64,000 nt of DNA from assembly GCA_017745115.1 (NCBI GenBank), contig JAGIAA010000011.1, positions 1 to 64,000 on the forward strand, read 5' to 3'. Position numbers and translations under genes: made by a program. This document shows positions 15,636 to 26,648 of the stretch, piece by piece. Below the pieces are notes generated by a model. That model was not told the DNA's origin. It made no database searches and worked only from the letters and a program-made list of their open reading frames with translations. This stretch comes from Sphingobium sp. GTDB lineage: Bacteria > Pseudomonadota > Alphaproteobacteria > Sphingomonadales > Sphingomonadaceae. Numbering within the stretch: the stretch's first letter is position 1; every line of letters starts with the position of its first letter.

Positions 15636-17714
15636 TCATCCGAACGAACGCTTTACGGTGAGATAGATCGTGCGGTGGCCGTTCCGTTCCCGATACTCTT
15701 CCTGGAACGGGTTCGGCGTCGTACGGTCGGGCGCATAGAAATAGCGCCACCGCTTGTTCGGGCTGTCGAGCAGATTGTCGGCGCCGAGCGTTACCGTGGT
15801 GCGCGGATTGGGCCGATATTCGACGAAGGCCGACACGCTCGGAGATGCATTCTGGCTGGTGTCGGTCTCGCCGAGGCGGAAGAAGGTCGAGCCGGTGTTG
15901 CCCGATGCCGAGACGCTCCACGCGAACCGGCCCAGATCCTGCCGGAGCTCGCTCGTGAAGAAGAACATGGAGTTGCCCGAGAAAGCGCGATCCTGGTGCG
16001 TGTAGAGATCACGCACCGACGTCTTCACATAGGAGCCGTAGACACTGGCGCGCATGCCCTTGAGGCCCAGGCGCGTGAGCGGCAGGTTGATGTTGGTCCG
16101 TGCGATCCAGGTCTCGCCATTGCCGAGATTGCCGGGTGCATCGAGGCCAGTTGCGACGCGATCGCCTTGGGCATTCACCGTGAAGGTCGGAACGCGGTCC
16201 TGCACCTGCGTAACCCAATTATGACCCAGCTCGACCTTGATACGACCATCGCCCAGCACGGCGCGGTCGGCACTGAACAGCAATTCCCAGCTGCGCTGCG
16301 GCCGGAGCTCGGCATTGCCGCCATTGCTTTGGTTGGACTCGAAGTCGGCCGCGCTGACGAAATCGCTGAAGTTGAGCTGATTGACGGTGCGCTTCAGGCT
16401 GAGCTGGGCGTGCCAGGCGCCCGGCGTCCAGTCGAGCGATGCCTTGGGCTTCAGGAATTTGAGCGTGCGCCGCGCGTTCGCATCGCCGGCCACCTTGAGC
16501 CGCGACGCCTCGTAATTGACGCCGAGGTCGAGGCGAAGGTTGCCAGTGATCTTGCGCCCGGCATTGGCGAAGACCTCGCCGCGATATTCCGACACGATGG
16601 CGTTCGCGATCGGCAGGTTGATCGCCGTCCGCGTGCCCGAAGGGGCGACCGAGAAAACGCCGAGATTGCTCTTGAGGCGGTTATAGGCCCCTTCCGCGCC
16701 CAGCTCGATGGCCCAGCCGCCGACATTAGGATGGCTCCAGGCGAGACGCGCCACGCGCTCGGTGCGCCAGTCGTCGAAGCGCTGGAAGAAGCCGTTCATC
16801 GGACTGCCGATATGGACCGCGTTGTTCAACTCGTCGGTATTGCCGCGATGCCGGTGCGTCGCCAAAGCGTTGAGCTTGATCGCGCCGCCGCCCAAGGGCC
16901 GCGTCACGTCGCCGCTCAGCTCCCATGTCCGCCAGAGATGATCTTCGTAGTAGATGCTGTCCCGGGTAAGGGCGCTGGCATTGTAGACGTTGCTCGTCTG
17001 CAGGTAGGTCCACTTGTCCCAATTGGCCTTGCCGTTGATGTGGAAGCTCTTGTTCGGCGCTTCCTCATAGGCCCAGCCGAGCGCGGCGTTGGTGAACGGT
17101 TCGGTGTTGCGGCTGAAGACGTTGCGATATTCGGTTTCCGCACCCGACGGCAGGTTGAAGAGCCGATCGAAGCCATCCTCAGTCACCGCGCTGTAGAGCT
17201 GGTAGCTGGCCGAGGCGCTGAAGGTCGAGGCGCCCTTGCGCAAGACCGCCGAGGCGGCGACCTTAGGGAGCACGCGCCCAGTGAACTCGTGCTCGAGCCG
17301 GCCCTCGAGATTGCCGGCCAGACCGCCCGCTTCCGTCAGGATCACATTGGCGACTTGCGCCTTGCCCGCATAATCGGCGCCGAAGGCGTTGCCCGAGACC
17401 AGTTCGATGCGCAGCACGCGCGAGGCCGGGATGCGCGAGAGCACCGCGTCGATCGTGTCGCTCTTCGAGCTGGGCCGCTGGCCATTGATGACGACATTAC
17501 CGGCAGCCTGCGCAAAGCCGCGCACTTCGGTACTGCCGCTCTCGAACTGGAAGCCAGGCAGGCGCTGGACCATCTGCAGCGCGTTGGAGGGGGAGAAGGT
17601 CTTGAAGAAATCGGCTTCGTAGACCGACTTGCCTGCAGCCGCCTCATCCTGCGCCAATGCCGGTTGCGTCAGTGCCAGGCACAGACCCGCCAGCAAATAT
17701 TCCGCACGCCTCAC
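15636..17714 (-). CDS. TonB-dependent outer-membrane receptor
   Basis: A 692-residue receptor. The GTG start at 17714 follows a GGGGA site and gives a good signal peptide (EYLLAGLCLALTQPALAQ). The plug domain spans about residues 45-150 (NALQMVQRLPGFQFE, EVRGFAQAAGNVVINGQRP, ASRVLRIELVSG). A 22-strand barrel fills the rest and ends in VKRSFG with an aromatic near the terminus. No obvious classical TonB box is visible before the plug. It lies downstream of the lig genes across a repeat element, so uptake of lignin-derived oligomers is possible but unproven; the neighbouring DUF2141 gene may be its partner. Confidence 0.88.
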   Translation of the reverse strand: MRRAEYLLAGLCLALTQPALAQDEAAAGKSVYEADFFKTFSPSNALQMVQRLPGFQFESGSTEVRGFAQAAGNVVINGQRPSSKSDTIDAVLSRIPASRVLRIELVSGNAFGADYAGKAQVANVILTEAGGLAGNLEGRLEHEFTGRVLPKVAASAVLRKGASTFSASASYQLYSAVTEDGFDRLFNLPSGAETEYRNVFSRNTEPFTNAALGWAYEEAPNKSFHINGKANWDKWTYLQTSNVYNASALTRDSIYYEDHLWRTWELSGDVTRPLGGGAIKLNALATHRHRGNTDELNNAVHIGSPMNGFFQRFDDWRTERVARLAWSHPNVGGWAIELGAEGAYNRLKSNLGVFSVAPSGTRTAINLPIANAIVSEYRGEVFANAGRKITGNLRLDLGVNYEASRLKVAGDANARRTLKFLKPKASLDWTPGAWHAQLSLKRTVNQLNFSDFVSAADFESNQSNGGNAELRPQRSWELLFSADRAVLGDGRIKVELGHNWVTQVQDRVPTFTVNAQGDRVATGLDAPGNLGNGETWIARTNINLPLTRLGLKGMRASVYGSYVKTSVRDLYTHQDRAFSGNSMFFFTSELRQDLGRFAWSVSASGNTGSTFFRLGETDTSQNASPSVSAFVEYRPNPRTTVTLGADNLLDSPNKRWRYFYAPDRTTPNPFQEEYRERNGHRTIYLTVKRSFG

Positions 17715-17818
17715 GATTTTCCCCGTCCTGAACAGCTTGTCTGGCCGCTCTGCCGGCGGCCCTGAGCGACCGGTAGCGAGACAGGCCGGGGATGTCACTT
17801 GATTTGCCAGCATTTTCT

Positions 17819-17967
17819 CCTCGCCCCTTCAGGGGAGAGGATGCGGAGCCTTATCGCGAAGCGATTAGGCGGAGTTGGAGAGGGGAGAACGCTGCCTTCC
17901 CCTCTCCAAGTTCCGCTAGCGACCTCTGGCCACAAGCTTCACGATCCTCCCCCCTGAAGGGGCGAGG
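17819..17967. repeat. Nested palindromic repeat element
   Basis: Outer arms 17819-17842 (CCTCGCCCCTTCAGGGG) and 17944-17967 are inverted copies. Inside them, 17875-17886 (TTGGAGAGGGGA) and 17898-17909 pair perfectly, and TCGCGAAGCGA forms a small hairpin. The element lies between ligE and the TonB receptor. Its multi-hairpin design resembles the element at 1955-2065, though the sequence differs. Confidence 0.8.
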
Positions 17968-17977
17968 ATACGATAAC

Positions 17978-18823
17978 TCACCCCGCCTTTTCCGCCTGCC
18001 GCTCCGGCATCCGCGTCGTTGCCGGGCCGGTATTGATGCCCTGCCCGCCGGCGCCGGCGGGGCCGGTCACCTTGACGAACGGCTCCGGATCGCCTGGCCG
18101 CAGCTTGAGGCCGAAGAGCGGGTGCATGCCGGGATGGCGGCCGAGGCCATCGAACAGATCGAAGCCCCGGTCGAGCCAATCACGCAGCGGATCGTCGTCG
18201 GTGAGCGGCGGCGTGGTCGCGACCGAGGCGCACCAGAGGAAGCTCGACATGGCGGAATAGTCGGCGAAATTGGGCTCATCGCCCCCCAGCCATTTCGTTT
18301 CGCCAAGGATCTTGCGCAGCGGCTCCAGCGTCGGCGGCACGAGCGGCAGACGATCCTCGCGGCCGGCCTGCACGTCCTCCAGCTTCTGACCGCCGAGGAA
18401 CCACTGTTCGCGACTCCAGCGCACATAGTCGCGGTCGCAGGGCAACGAGAGATCGTGATAGTCGAGGATGTAACAGCGGAACCAAGGCCCCACCGCGGTC
18501 GACCAGATCCAGTTGTCGAGGAACTTCATGAGGTTCTTCTGCGTCGGCCCCTCGAAGAGCATCGGCCGGTCGGGATATGTCTCGTCGAGATATTCGGCGA
18601 TGACCCAGCTATCGAGGATCCATTCGCCATCGTCGACAATGACCGGGCAGCGCGCGGACTTGCCGCCGGTGCGCTCCTCGATCCCGGTGAAGCCGCCGGG
18701 CACGATGTCGACATCGAAGCCCTTGTGCGCCAGCGCATATTTGGTGCGCCAGACATAGGGGCTGATCGTGCAGCCGCTTTCGAGCTGCAGGTCATAGAGC
18801 GTGATGATGTTGTTCTTGGCCAT
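17978..18823 (-). CDS. ligE: LigE/LigP-type beta-etherase (glutathione S-transferase)
   Basis: A 281-residue glutathione S-transferase strongly resembling LigE of Sphingobium SYK-6. LigE cleaves the R-enantiomer of beta-O-4 aryl ether ketones with glutathione. The thioredoxin-like N-domain begins TLYDLQLESGCTISPYVWR, with Ser21 in the glutathione loop. The family blocks DSWVIAEYLDETYPDRP and DNWIWSTAVGPWFRCYILD follow, and there is the long LigE-specific C-terminal tail (GPAGAGGQ). It is the last of the lig genes here. An inverted repeat separates it from ligF, so coupling is not tight. A ligG-type lyase does not follow. Confidence 0.9.
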   Translation of the reverse strand: MAKNNIITLYDLQLESGCTISPYVWRTKYALAHKGFDVDIVPGGFTGIEERTGGKSARCPVIVDDGEWILDSWVIAEYLDETYPDRPMLFEGPTQKNLMKFLDNWIWSTAVGPWFRCYILDYHDLSLPCDRDYVRWSREQWFLGGQKLEDVQAGREDRLPLVPPTLEPLRKILGETKWLGGDEPNFADYSAMSSFLWCASVATTPPLTDDDPLRDWLDRGFDLFDGLGRHPGMHPLFGLKLRPGDPEPFVKVTGPAGAGGQGINTGPATTRMPERQAEKAG

Positions 18824-18848
18824 TGCGTGATCCCAACTACCCCCAAAT

Positions 18849-18952
18849 CCGTTCGGGCTGTTTGAACGAGGCGAGTGACTCGTTCAAATGTCGAAGCCTC
18901 GTCCTTCTTCTCTAATAACAGGACAGCCCTTCGACAGGCTCTGGGCGAACGG
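18849..18952. repeat. Dispersed palindromic repeat, copy A
   Basis: The ends CCGTTCGGGCTG and GGGCGAACGG are inverted. The canonical right arm CCCTTCGACAGGCTCTGGG is intact, and the left arm is interrupted at 18861-18888 by a 28-bp palindrome. Two other copies lie at 50032-50139 and 58667-58743. It is located between ligF and ligE. Confidence 0.9.
18861..18888. repeat. 28-bp palindrome nested in repeat copy A
   Basis: Ten-base arms TTTGAACGAG and CTCGTTCAAA flank an 8-base spacer. It replaces the AGCT found at this place in the uninterrupted arm of the family (compare GCTGAGCTTGTCGAAG at 58667-58743). Confidence 0.85.
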
Positions 18953-18963
18953 CGTAAACGGAT

Positions 18964-19713
18964 CTATCTGTCCTTCAGCAGCTCTTCCCGCGTCGCCTCG
19001 GCGAACATCTTCGCGATGGCCGGGCGTTCCTTGACGCGCTTGAGCCAGGCGATGAGACCGGGCGTATCCTTCTCGTTGACGAAGTCGTTGAACCAGCCGC
19101 CCGGGCGGTCGAGGCCGTTGGCAATCGCAAAGTTGCAGATGTCGGCGAGGCTGAAGCCGGTCTCGAGCAGATACTCCTGCCTGGACAGGGTTTCCTCCAG
19201 CCGCTGGGCGGAGACCCGCACCTTGCGGAATTCCTCGTCGAGCAGCTCCTGCGGGAAGCCGTTGCGGGCATGGCGCCACTTCACCTTCTGCTCGGGGATC
19301 GGGACGTTCTTGAGATGCTCCTCGAACGCCTCGTCGGTCATCGACTGGGCGATCGGACGGATGCCGTAGTGCCAGCCGATCGTCGAGACGCACCAGCAGA
19401 AATACTCGTCGACCCACTTGGTCCAGACGCGCATCTGCGCGCGCATATAGGGGTCGGCTGGGCGCAGCGGATTCTGGTCCGGGAAGACGTCTTCGAGATA
19501 TTCGCAGATCACGGTGGATTCGACGACGATCTTGCCGTCGTGGTCGAGCGCCGGGACCTGTCCGCGCGGATTGATCTTCTTGAACCAGTCGGAATGCTGC
19601 TCGAACTTGGACGGGTCGACGAAGCGGATCTTGAAGTCGAGGCCTTTCTCGTAAAGCGTCGCCATAGGCTTCAGCGAATTCGCACCGGGGCCGAAGCTGT
19701 AAAGAGTCAGCAT
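18964..19713 (-). CDS. ligF: LigF-type beta-etherase (glutathione S-transferase)
   Basis: A 249-residue glutathione S-transferase very similar to LigF of SYK-6, which cleaves S-configured beta-aryl ether ketones and releases a phenol and a glutathione adduct. The N-domain reads LYSFGPGANSLKP with Ser13 in the active loop. It is followed by DPSKFEQHSDWFKKINPRG, ESTVICEYLEDVFP and WTKWVDEYFCWCVSTIGW. The ATG at 19713 has TAGGAGAG upstream; the longer frame is not needed. It is transcribed after ligD, with a palindromic repeat in the 117-base gap. Confidence 0.93.
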   Translation of the reverse strand: MLTLYSFGPGANSLKPMATLYEKGLDFKIRFVDPSKFEQHSDWFKKINPRGQVPALDHDGKIVVESTVICEYLEDVFPDQNPLRPADPYMRAQMRVWTKWVDEYFCWCVSTIGWHYGIRPIAQSMTDEAFEEHLKNVPIPEQKVKWRHARNGFPQELLDEEFRKVRVSAQRLEETLSRQEYLLETGFSLADICNFAIANGLDRPGGWFNDFVNEKDTPGLIAWLKRVKERPAIAKMFAEATREELLKDR

Positions 19714-19738
19714 TGGGACATCTCTCCTAAATCTCAAA

Positions 19739-19816
19739 CGTCATCCCAGCGAAAGCCGGGATCTCAGGCAGCGTGGCCCGTCCTCGCACAAGATCCCAGC
19801 TTTCGCTGGGATGACG
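19739..19816. repeat. REP-like inverted repeat between ligD and ligF
   Basis: Two 26-base arms, 19739-19764 and 19791-19816, are inverted copies with one mismatch (CGTCATCCCAGCGAAAGC core) around a 26-base spacer. The transcript would form a long hairpin inside the lig operon and could dampen or stabilise parts of the message. It is related in layout and first bases to the element at 22750-22818. Confidence 0.9.
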
Positions 19817-19830
19817 GCGGAGGACGGAGC

Positions 19831-20742
19831 TTATCTGGCTTCTTCCTCGTTGAAGACCTTGCTACGCCCGGCGCGCCAATTCGCAAGCGCTTCCACGCGC
19901 AGGCGCGCCCCTTCCGGGTCGCTTTCGAGAGGTGCAACGCTATCCACGATCTCCCTGAAGTGCTTTTCCAGCTCATCCCTCACTTCCGGATAGGGGATGA
20001 TGTAGGCGGCATTCTCCTTGATGCCGGCCAGGATCGCCTCCGCCAGCGCTTCGGGGTCGAGGCCGTGCTGGTGGATCGACTGCAGCGAGGCGATCGACTG
20101 CTCGTTCTCGACATAGCCGCTCTTGCCGAACCGCGCCGGACGCAACTTGCTCGCCTCGGCGATGTTCGACTTGATGTTCGCCGGGCACACGACCGAGACG
20201 CCGATGCCGTACTTTTCCAGCCCCTGCCGGTAGCTCTCCATGAGATTGATCACAGCCGCCTTGGCCGCAGCATAGGGCGCAGCAATGAAAGTGCCCTGGA
20301 GACCGCCCATCGACGAGAGCGAAACGATATGGCCGGGCCTGCGGCTCGCGATCATGCGCGGGACGAAGGTCACGCAGCCATTGATGACGCCGCCGAGGTT
20401 GACGCCGACGATCCAGTCGAAATCGTCATAGCTGGTATTCTCGATCGGACCGAAGCTGTTCACGCCCGCGGTATTCGACAGGATGGTGGGCGGGCCGCCG
20501 AACACGCGCTCCACTTCATCCGCGGCAGCGGCATAGGCAGCGCGATCGGTGATATCCAGGACGATGCCATAGGCCGTGATGCTCTCCGCACGCAGCTCGC
20601 CGAGCGCCCGGTCGACAGCCTCCTTGCGAACATCCGCGATGACGATCGAGGCGCCGGCACGGCCGAAGACTTTGGCCTGGCCCAGGCCCGCGCCCGACGC
20701 GCCGCCGGTGATGAAGGCCAGCTGGCCTTGCAAATCCTTCAT
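19831..20742 (-). CDS. ligD: LigD-type C-alpha-dehydrogenase (SDR)
   Basis: A 303-residue short-chain dehydrogenase strongly resembling LigD of SYK-6. LigD oxidises the benzylic (C-alpha) alcohol of beta-O-4 lignin dimers with NAD to the ketone used by LigE and LigF. The cofactor loop is TGGASGAGLGQ, the catalytic Ser lies in VSLSSMGG, and Y-x3-K is in APYAAAKA. LigD-like blocks include LSNTAGVNSFGPIE, YRQGLEKYGIGVSV and ANIKSNIAEAS. The start at 20742 has GGGAGAG upstream. It is the first gene of ligD-ligF-ligE, the same order as in SYK-6. Confidence 0.92.
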   Translation of the reverse strand: MKDLQGQLAFITGGASGAGLGQAKVFGRAGASIVIADVRKEAVDRALGELRAESITAYGIVLDITDRAAYAAAADEVERVFGGPPTILSNTAGVNSFGPIENTSYDDFDWIVGVNLGGVINGCVTFVPRMIASRRPGHIVSLSSMGGLQGTFIAAPYAAAKAAVINLMESYRQGLEKYGIGVSVVCPANIKSNIAEASKLRPARFGKSGYVENEQSIASLQSIHQHGLDPEALAEAILAGIKENAAYIIPYPEVRDELEKHFREIVDSVAPLESDPEGARLRVEALANWRAGRSKVFNEEEAR

Positions 20743-20919
20743 GACATCTCTCTCCCGTCTGCTCGTCCTGCCGGCCGGATCGACTCTGTGGAATGTCCGT
20801 GCCGAACCATGCACCTTTCGGCCGCCCGTTGGAAGGACGGAAAACGGTCATGTAACAGTAATTGCTGTATTTTTTAGGGATCGGTGCTCGCAGACTGCCC
20901 CGACACTCTCGGTCTCCGC

Positions 20920-22737
20920 CTATTCGGCGACTATGTCAACAAAGACACTTTTTGCCGATCGATCCACTTCGAGACGGAAGCGACGGCCGTCGCCAAGCAC
21001 GGCTTCGTAGCGGACGCCACCGGTGCGCGGGGACTCCCAATCGGACACGGTCATCGGTGCTCCGTCGAGCCGCTTCCACGCGCCCGGTTCAGGAAACCGC
21101 GTGAACATGTCGAGCGCCTCGGCACGCCTGTGCGAAAGCTGCGCGACGAAATTCTCGAGCGCCGTGTCGCGCCCCTCCCAGGCGACCCAGCCGATGTCAT
21201 TGTCCTGCGCATAGGCATTGTTGTTGCCCTGCTGCGTGCGGCCGAACTCGTCGCCGGCGGTCAGCATGATCGTGCCCGTCGACGCGAACAATGTCGCCAA
21301 CAGGGCGCGCAAGTCCGCGGCGCGCGCCGTCACGACCGTAGGATCGTCGCTCGGCCCTTCAACGCCGTTGTTCCAGCTGCAATTCTCATTATGGCCATCG
21401 CGATTGCCCTCGCCATTGGCCTCATTGTGCTTGGTCTCGTAAGCGACGGTGTCGGCGAGCGTGAAGCCGTCATGGGCGGCGAGGAAATTTACGCTGCGCG
21501 TTGGCCGGATCGTTCCTTGGCCAAACACGTCCGACGAGCCGCAAAGCCGCGTGACGAGCGATCCGATGCCGCCATCGCCGCGCCAGAAGCGGCGCACGTC
21601 GTCGCGGTAGATATCGTTCCATTCCAGCCAGTTATCCGGGAAATTTCCCAGCTGATAACCGCCCGGACCGATGTCCCAGGGCTCGGCGATCAGGATGCGG
21701 TCCGCAAGCCACGGATCATCGGCGATCTCCGCGAAGATCGGCGCGGCGGGCGAGAAGCCTGGGCCGCGGGCCAGCACCGGCGCCAGGTCGAAACGGTAGC
21801 CGTCGACGCCGGCCTGCCGCGCGAAATGGCGCAGGCTTTCGAGGATCAGAGCGCGGACCGGTTGTTGTGAGAAGTCGAGCGTATTGCCGGTGCCGGTATC
21901 GTTGATCAGCCTTCCATCCGGCTCGCGCGCATAGGCCGCATCGTCGAGTCCGCGCAGCGCGAGGACAGGCCCCTGCATGTCGCTCTCGCCGGTGTGGTTG
22001 AAGACGAGGTCAAGGATGACGCCGATCCCGGCCGCATGCAGTGCCGCCACCGTCGCGCGCAACTCCGTCATGCCGCCGGGGCAAAGCCGGGGATCGAGCG
22101 GCATCGGCACCACCGGATTATAACCCCAGGCATTGCTGAGCCCGAGCGGCGGCAAGTGGCGCTCGTCGATCCAGGCGACGATCGGCATGAGCTCGACCGC
22201 CGTCACGCGCAGCTTCTTAAGATGCGCGATGACCGCCGGATGAGCGAGTGCCGCCACCGTGCCGCGCAGTTCGGGCGGCACATCGGGATGCAGCATGGTG
22301 AAGCCGCGGACATTGATCTCGTAGACCAGCCCGCCCTGCGCGAAGACCGGCGGCGCGCGCTCGACATCGGGCAGCGGCGCCTCCAGCACCGACCATGGCA
22401 CCAGGGTGGCCGTCTCCACGCCATATTGGTTGAGCGCGGGATGCCAGCCGAAGCGCTGGTCGATCGCCGTTGTATAGGGATCGACGAGCAACTTGGACGG
22501 ATCGAACCACAGGCCCTGCTCCGGCGCCCATTGCCCGCTCGCACGGAAGCCGTAGCGCTGGCCGGCGCGCCCTCCTTTGACGATCGCGCGCCAGAGATCG
22601 CCATTGCGCATCATCGGGACCTGCGTCTCCCGTCTTCCGTCGAACAGACACAGTGTGACCACTTCGGCACGCGGCGCGCGCACGGCGAAGGCCGCGCCGC
22701 TCTCCGTCAGCCGCGCGCCGAGAACGCGATCTGTCAT
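20920..22737 (-). CDS. glgX: GlgX, glycogen debranching enzyme
   Basis: A 605-residue GH13 enzyme that hydrolyses alpha-1,6 branches of phosphorylase-limit glycogen. An N-terminal CBM48-like domain (about 5-100) precedes the barrel. Catalytic regions are visible: ILDLVFNHTGE, GYRFDLAP (nucleophile Asp), LIAEPWDIG (acid Glu) and FLAAHDGFTL. It is a little shorter than E. coli GlgX. The frame extends 16 codons upstream, but those codons are the translated repeat at 22750-22818, so the ATG at 22737 is the start. It is last in the glgA-pgm-glgX order. Confidence 0.93.
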   Translation of the reverse strand: MTDRVLGARLTESGAAFAVRAPRAEVVTLCLFDGRRETQVPMMRNGDLWRAIVKGGRAGQRYGFRASGQWAPEQGLWFDPSKLLVDPYTTAIDQRFGWHPALNQYGVETATLVPWSVLEAPLPDVERAPPVFAQGGLVYEINVRGFTMLHPDVPPELRGTVAALAHPAVIAHLKKLRVTAVELMPIVAWIDERHLPPLGLSNAWGYNPVVPMPLDPRLCPGGMTELRATVAALHAAGIGVILDLVFNHTGESDMQGPVLALRGLDDAAYAREPDGRLINDTGTGNTLDFSQQPVRALILESLRHFARQAGVDGYRFDLAPVLARGPGFSPAAPIFAEIADDPWLADRILIAEPWDIGPGGYQLGNFPDNWLEWNDIYRDDVRRFWRGDGGIGSLVTRLCGSSDVFGQGTIRPTRSVNFLAAHDGFTLADTVAYETKHNEANGEGNRDGHNENCSWNNGVEGPSDDPTVVTARAADLRALLATLFASTGTIMLTAGDEFGRTQQGNNNAYAQDNDIGWVAWEGRDTALENFVAQLSHRRAEALDMFTRFPEPGAWKRLDGAPMTVSDWESPRTGGVRYEAVLGDGRRFRLEVDRSAKSVFVDIVAE

Positions 22738-22749
22738 TCCAACCTTATC

Positions 22750-22818
22750 GTCACCCCGGCGCAGGCCGGGGTCCACGGCAGCCAAGTGGATATGGACCCC
22801 GGCCTACGCCGGAGTGAC
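22750..22818. repeat. REP-like inverted repeat between pgm and glgX
   Basis: Arms 22750-22775 and 22793-22818 are inverted copies with two mismatches (GTCACCCCGGCGCAGG core). Spacing and arm length match the element at 19739-19816, so they are probably two subfamilies of one REP type. Confidence 0.88.
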
Positions 22819-22852
22819 CGCCTTGCATCAAACGAAGGCCGCATCGGCATCA

Positions 22853-25929
<3,077 letters not shown>

Positions 25930-25993
25930 AGAGGCACCCTAATGGCAGTTTCCGGGAAATAAAGCGGATCGTCGGCAGAAGCAGCCTGACGCG

Positions 25994-26296
25994 TTATTCG
26001 CCGCCTTGCGACGGCCCTCCGACGTAGATGGTGATGGTGCCGTCCGGGGCGATCTCGATGCGGTAGGATGCGAGCCCCGCTTCCTCAGCGACGGCGATCG
26101 CGCGACTGAGATCTTCGTCGCGCCAGCCTGCCTCGGCAGGCTTATCGCTAGTGGCTCCCTGGTCCGCAGCATCGTCCGTCATCGAAGCAGCGCCGAGCCG
26201 GTCGAGGAAGGGCGCGATGGCGTCGGTGCGGCCGAGAATGTCCGCCCGAATCTGAATGGGCCTGCCCTCTTGAGCGCGCCGGATAGCAATGGCCAT
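25994..26296 (-). CDS. Hypothetical protein upstream of glgA
   Basis: A 100-residue soluble protein. Its N-terminus is basic (MAIAIRRAQEGRPIQIRADI), its middle is acidic and flexible, and it ends in a strand pattern YRIEIAPDGTITIYVGG, seen in short alphaproteobacterial proteins of unknown role. The ATG at 26296 follows GAGAGGAAGGA, a very strong ribosome site that decides against the ATG seven codons earlier. It is transcribed towards glgA. Confidence 0.7.
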   Translation of the reverse strand: MAIAIRRAQEGRPIQIRADILGRTDAIAPFLDRLGAASMTDDAADQGATSDKPAEAGWRDEDLSRAIAVAEEAGLASYRIEIAPDGTITIYVGGPSQGGE

Positions 26297-26648
26297 CAGT
26301 CCTTCCTCTCCATGCACCTGCTCTATTGGCCGGTTGCATCCGACCTAGACGCAAGGCGCATTCGTCCCAACGACCACCTTTGAACCCGGCATTTCAGCGG
26401 CGAAAAATTCAGCAAGAAGCGCTTGATTTCACAGCTGAAACAAAGAAGTTAACGGCGTCGCCTACCGGTTAGACGGCGCCACCGCGAAAAACCCGCACAA
26501 GGAAATCTCGTGAGACCGAAATTCTTTCGTCCGGCCTGTATCCGGTCCGATGCCGTGAGCTTTTCGCCCTTCGCCGGTTGCTTGCGCGAGGGCTCGACCC
26601 ACGCGCACGCCGCCCACGCCTGACGGCAGAAAAGTCTGGCTTCCCAGC
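26297..26648. other. Intergenic stretch with no recognised gene
   Basis: These 352 bases separate the divergent hypothetical gene and the TPR sulfotransferase. The part around 26390-26470 is AT-richer (GAAAAATTCAGC, ACAAAGAAGTTAACGG), as expected for promoters. I find no convincing ORF, tRNA, hairpin or repeat. Frames crossing it are extensions or shadows of the neighbours. Confidence 0.6.

Noticed and set aside
15675..17765. 696-codon plus-strand ORF opposite the TonB receptor
   Set aside because: Shadow of the receptor frame; no signal peptide or domain, and the receptor frame is clearly coding.
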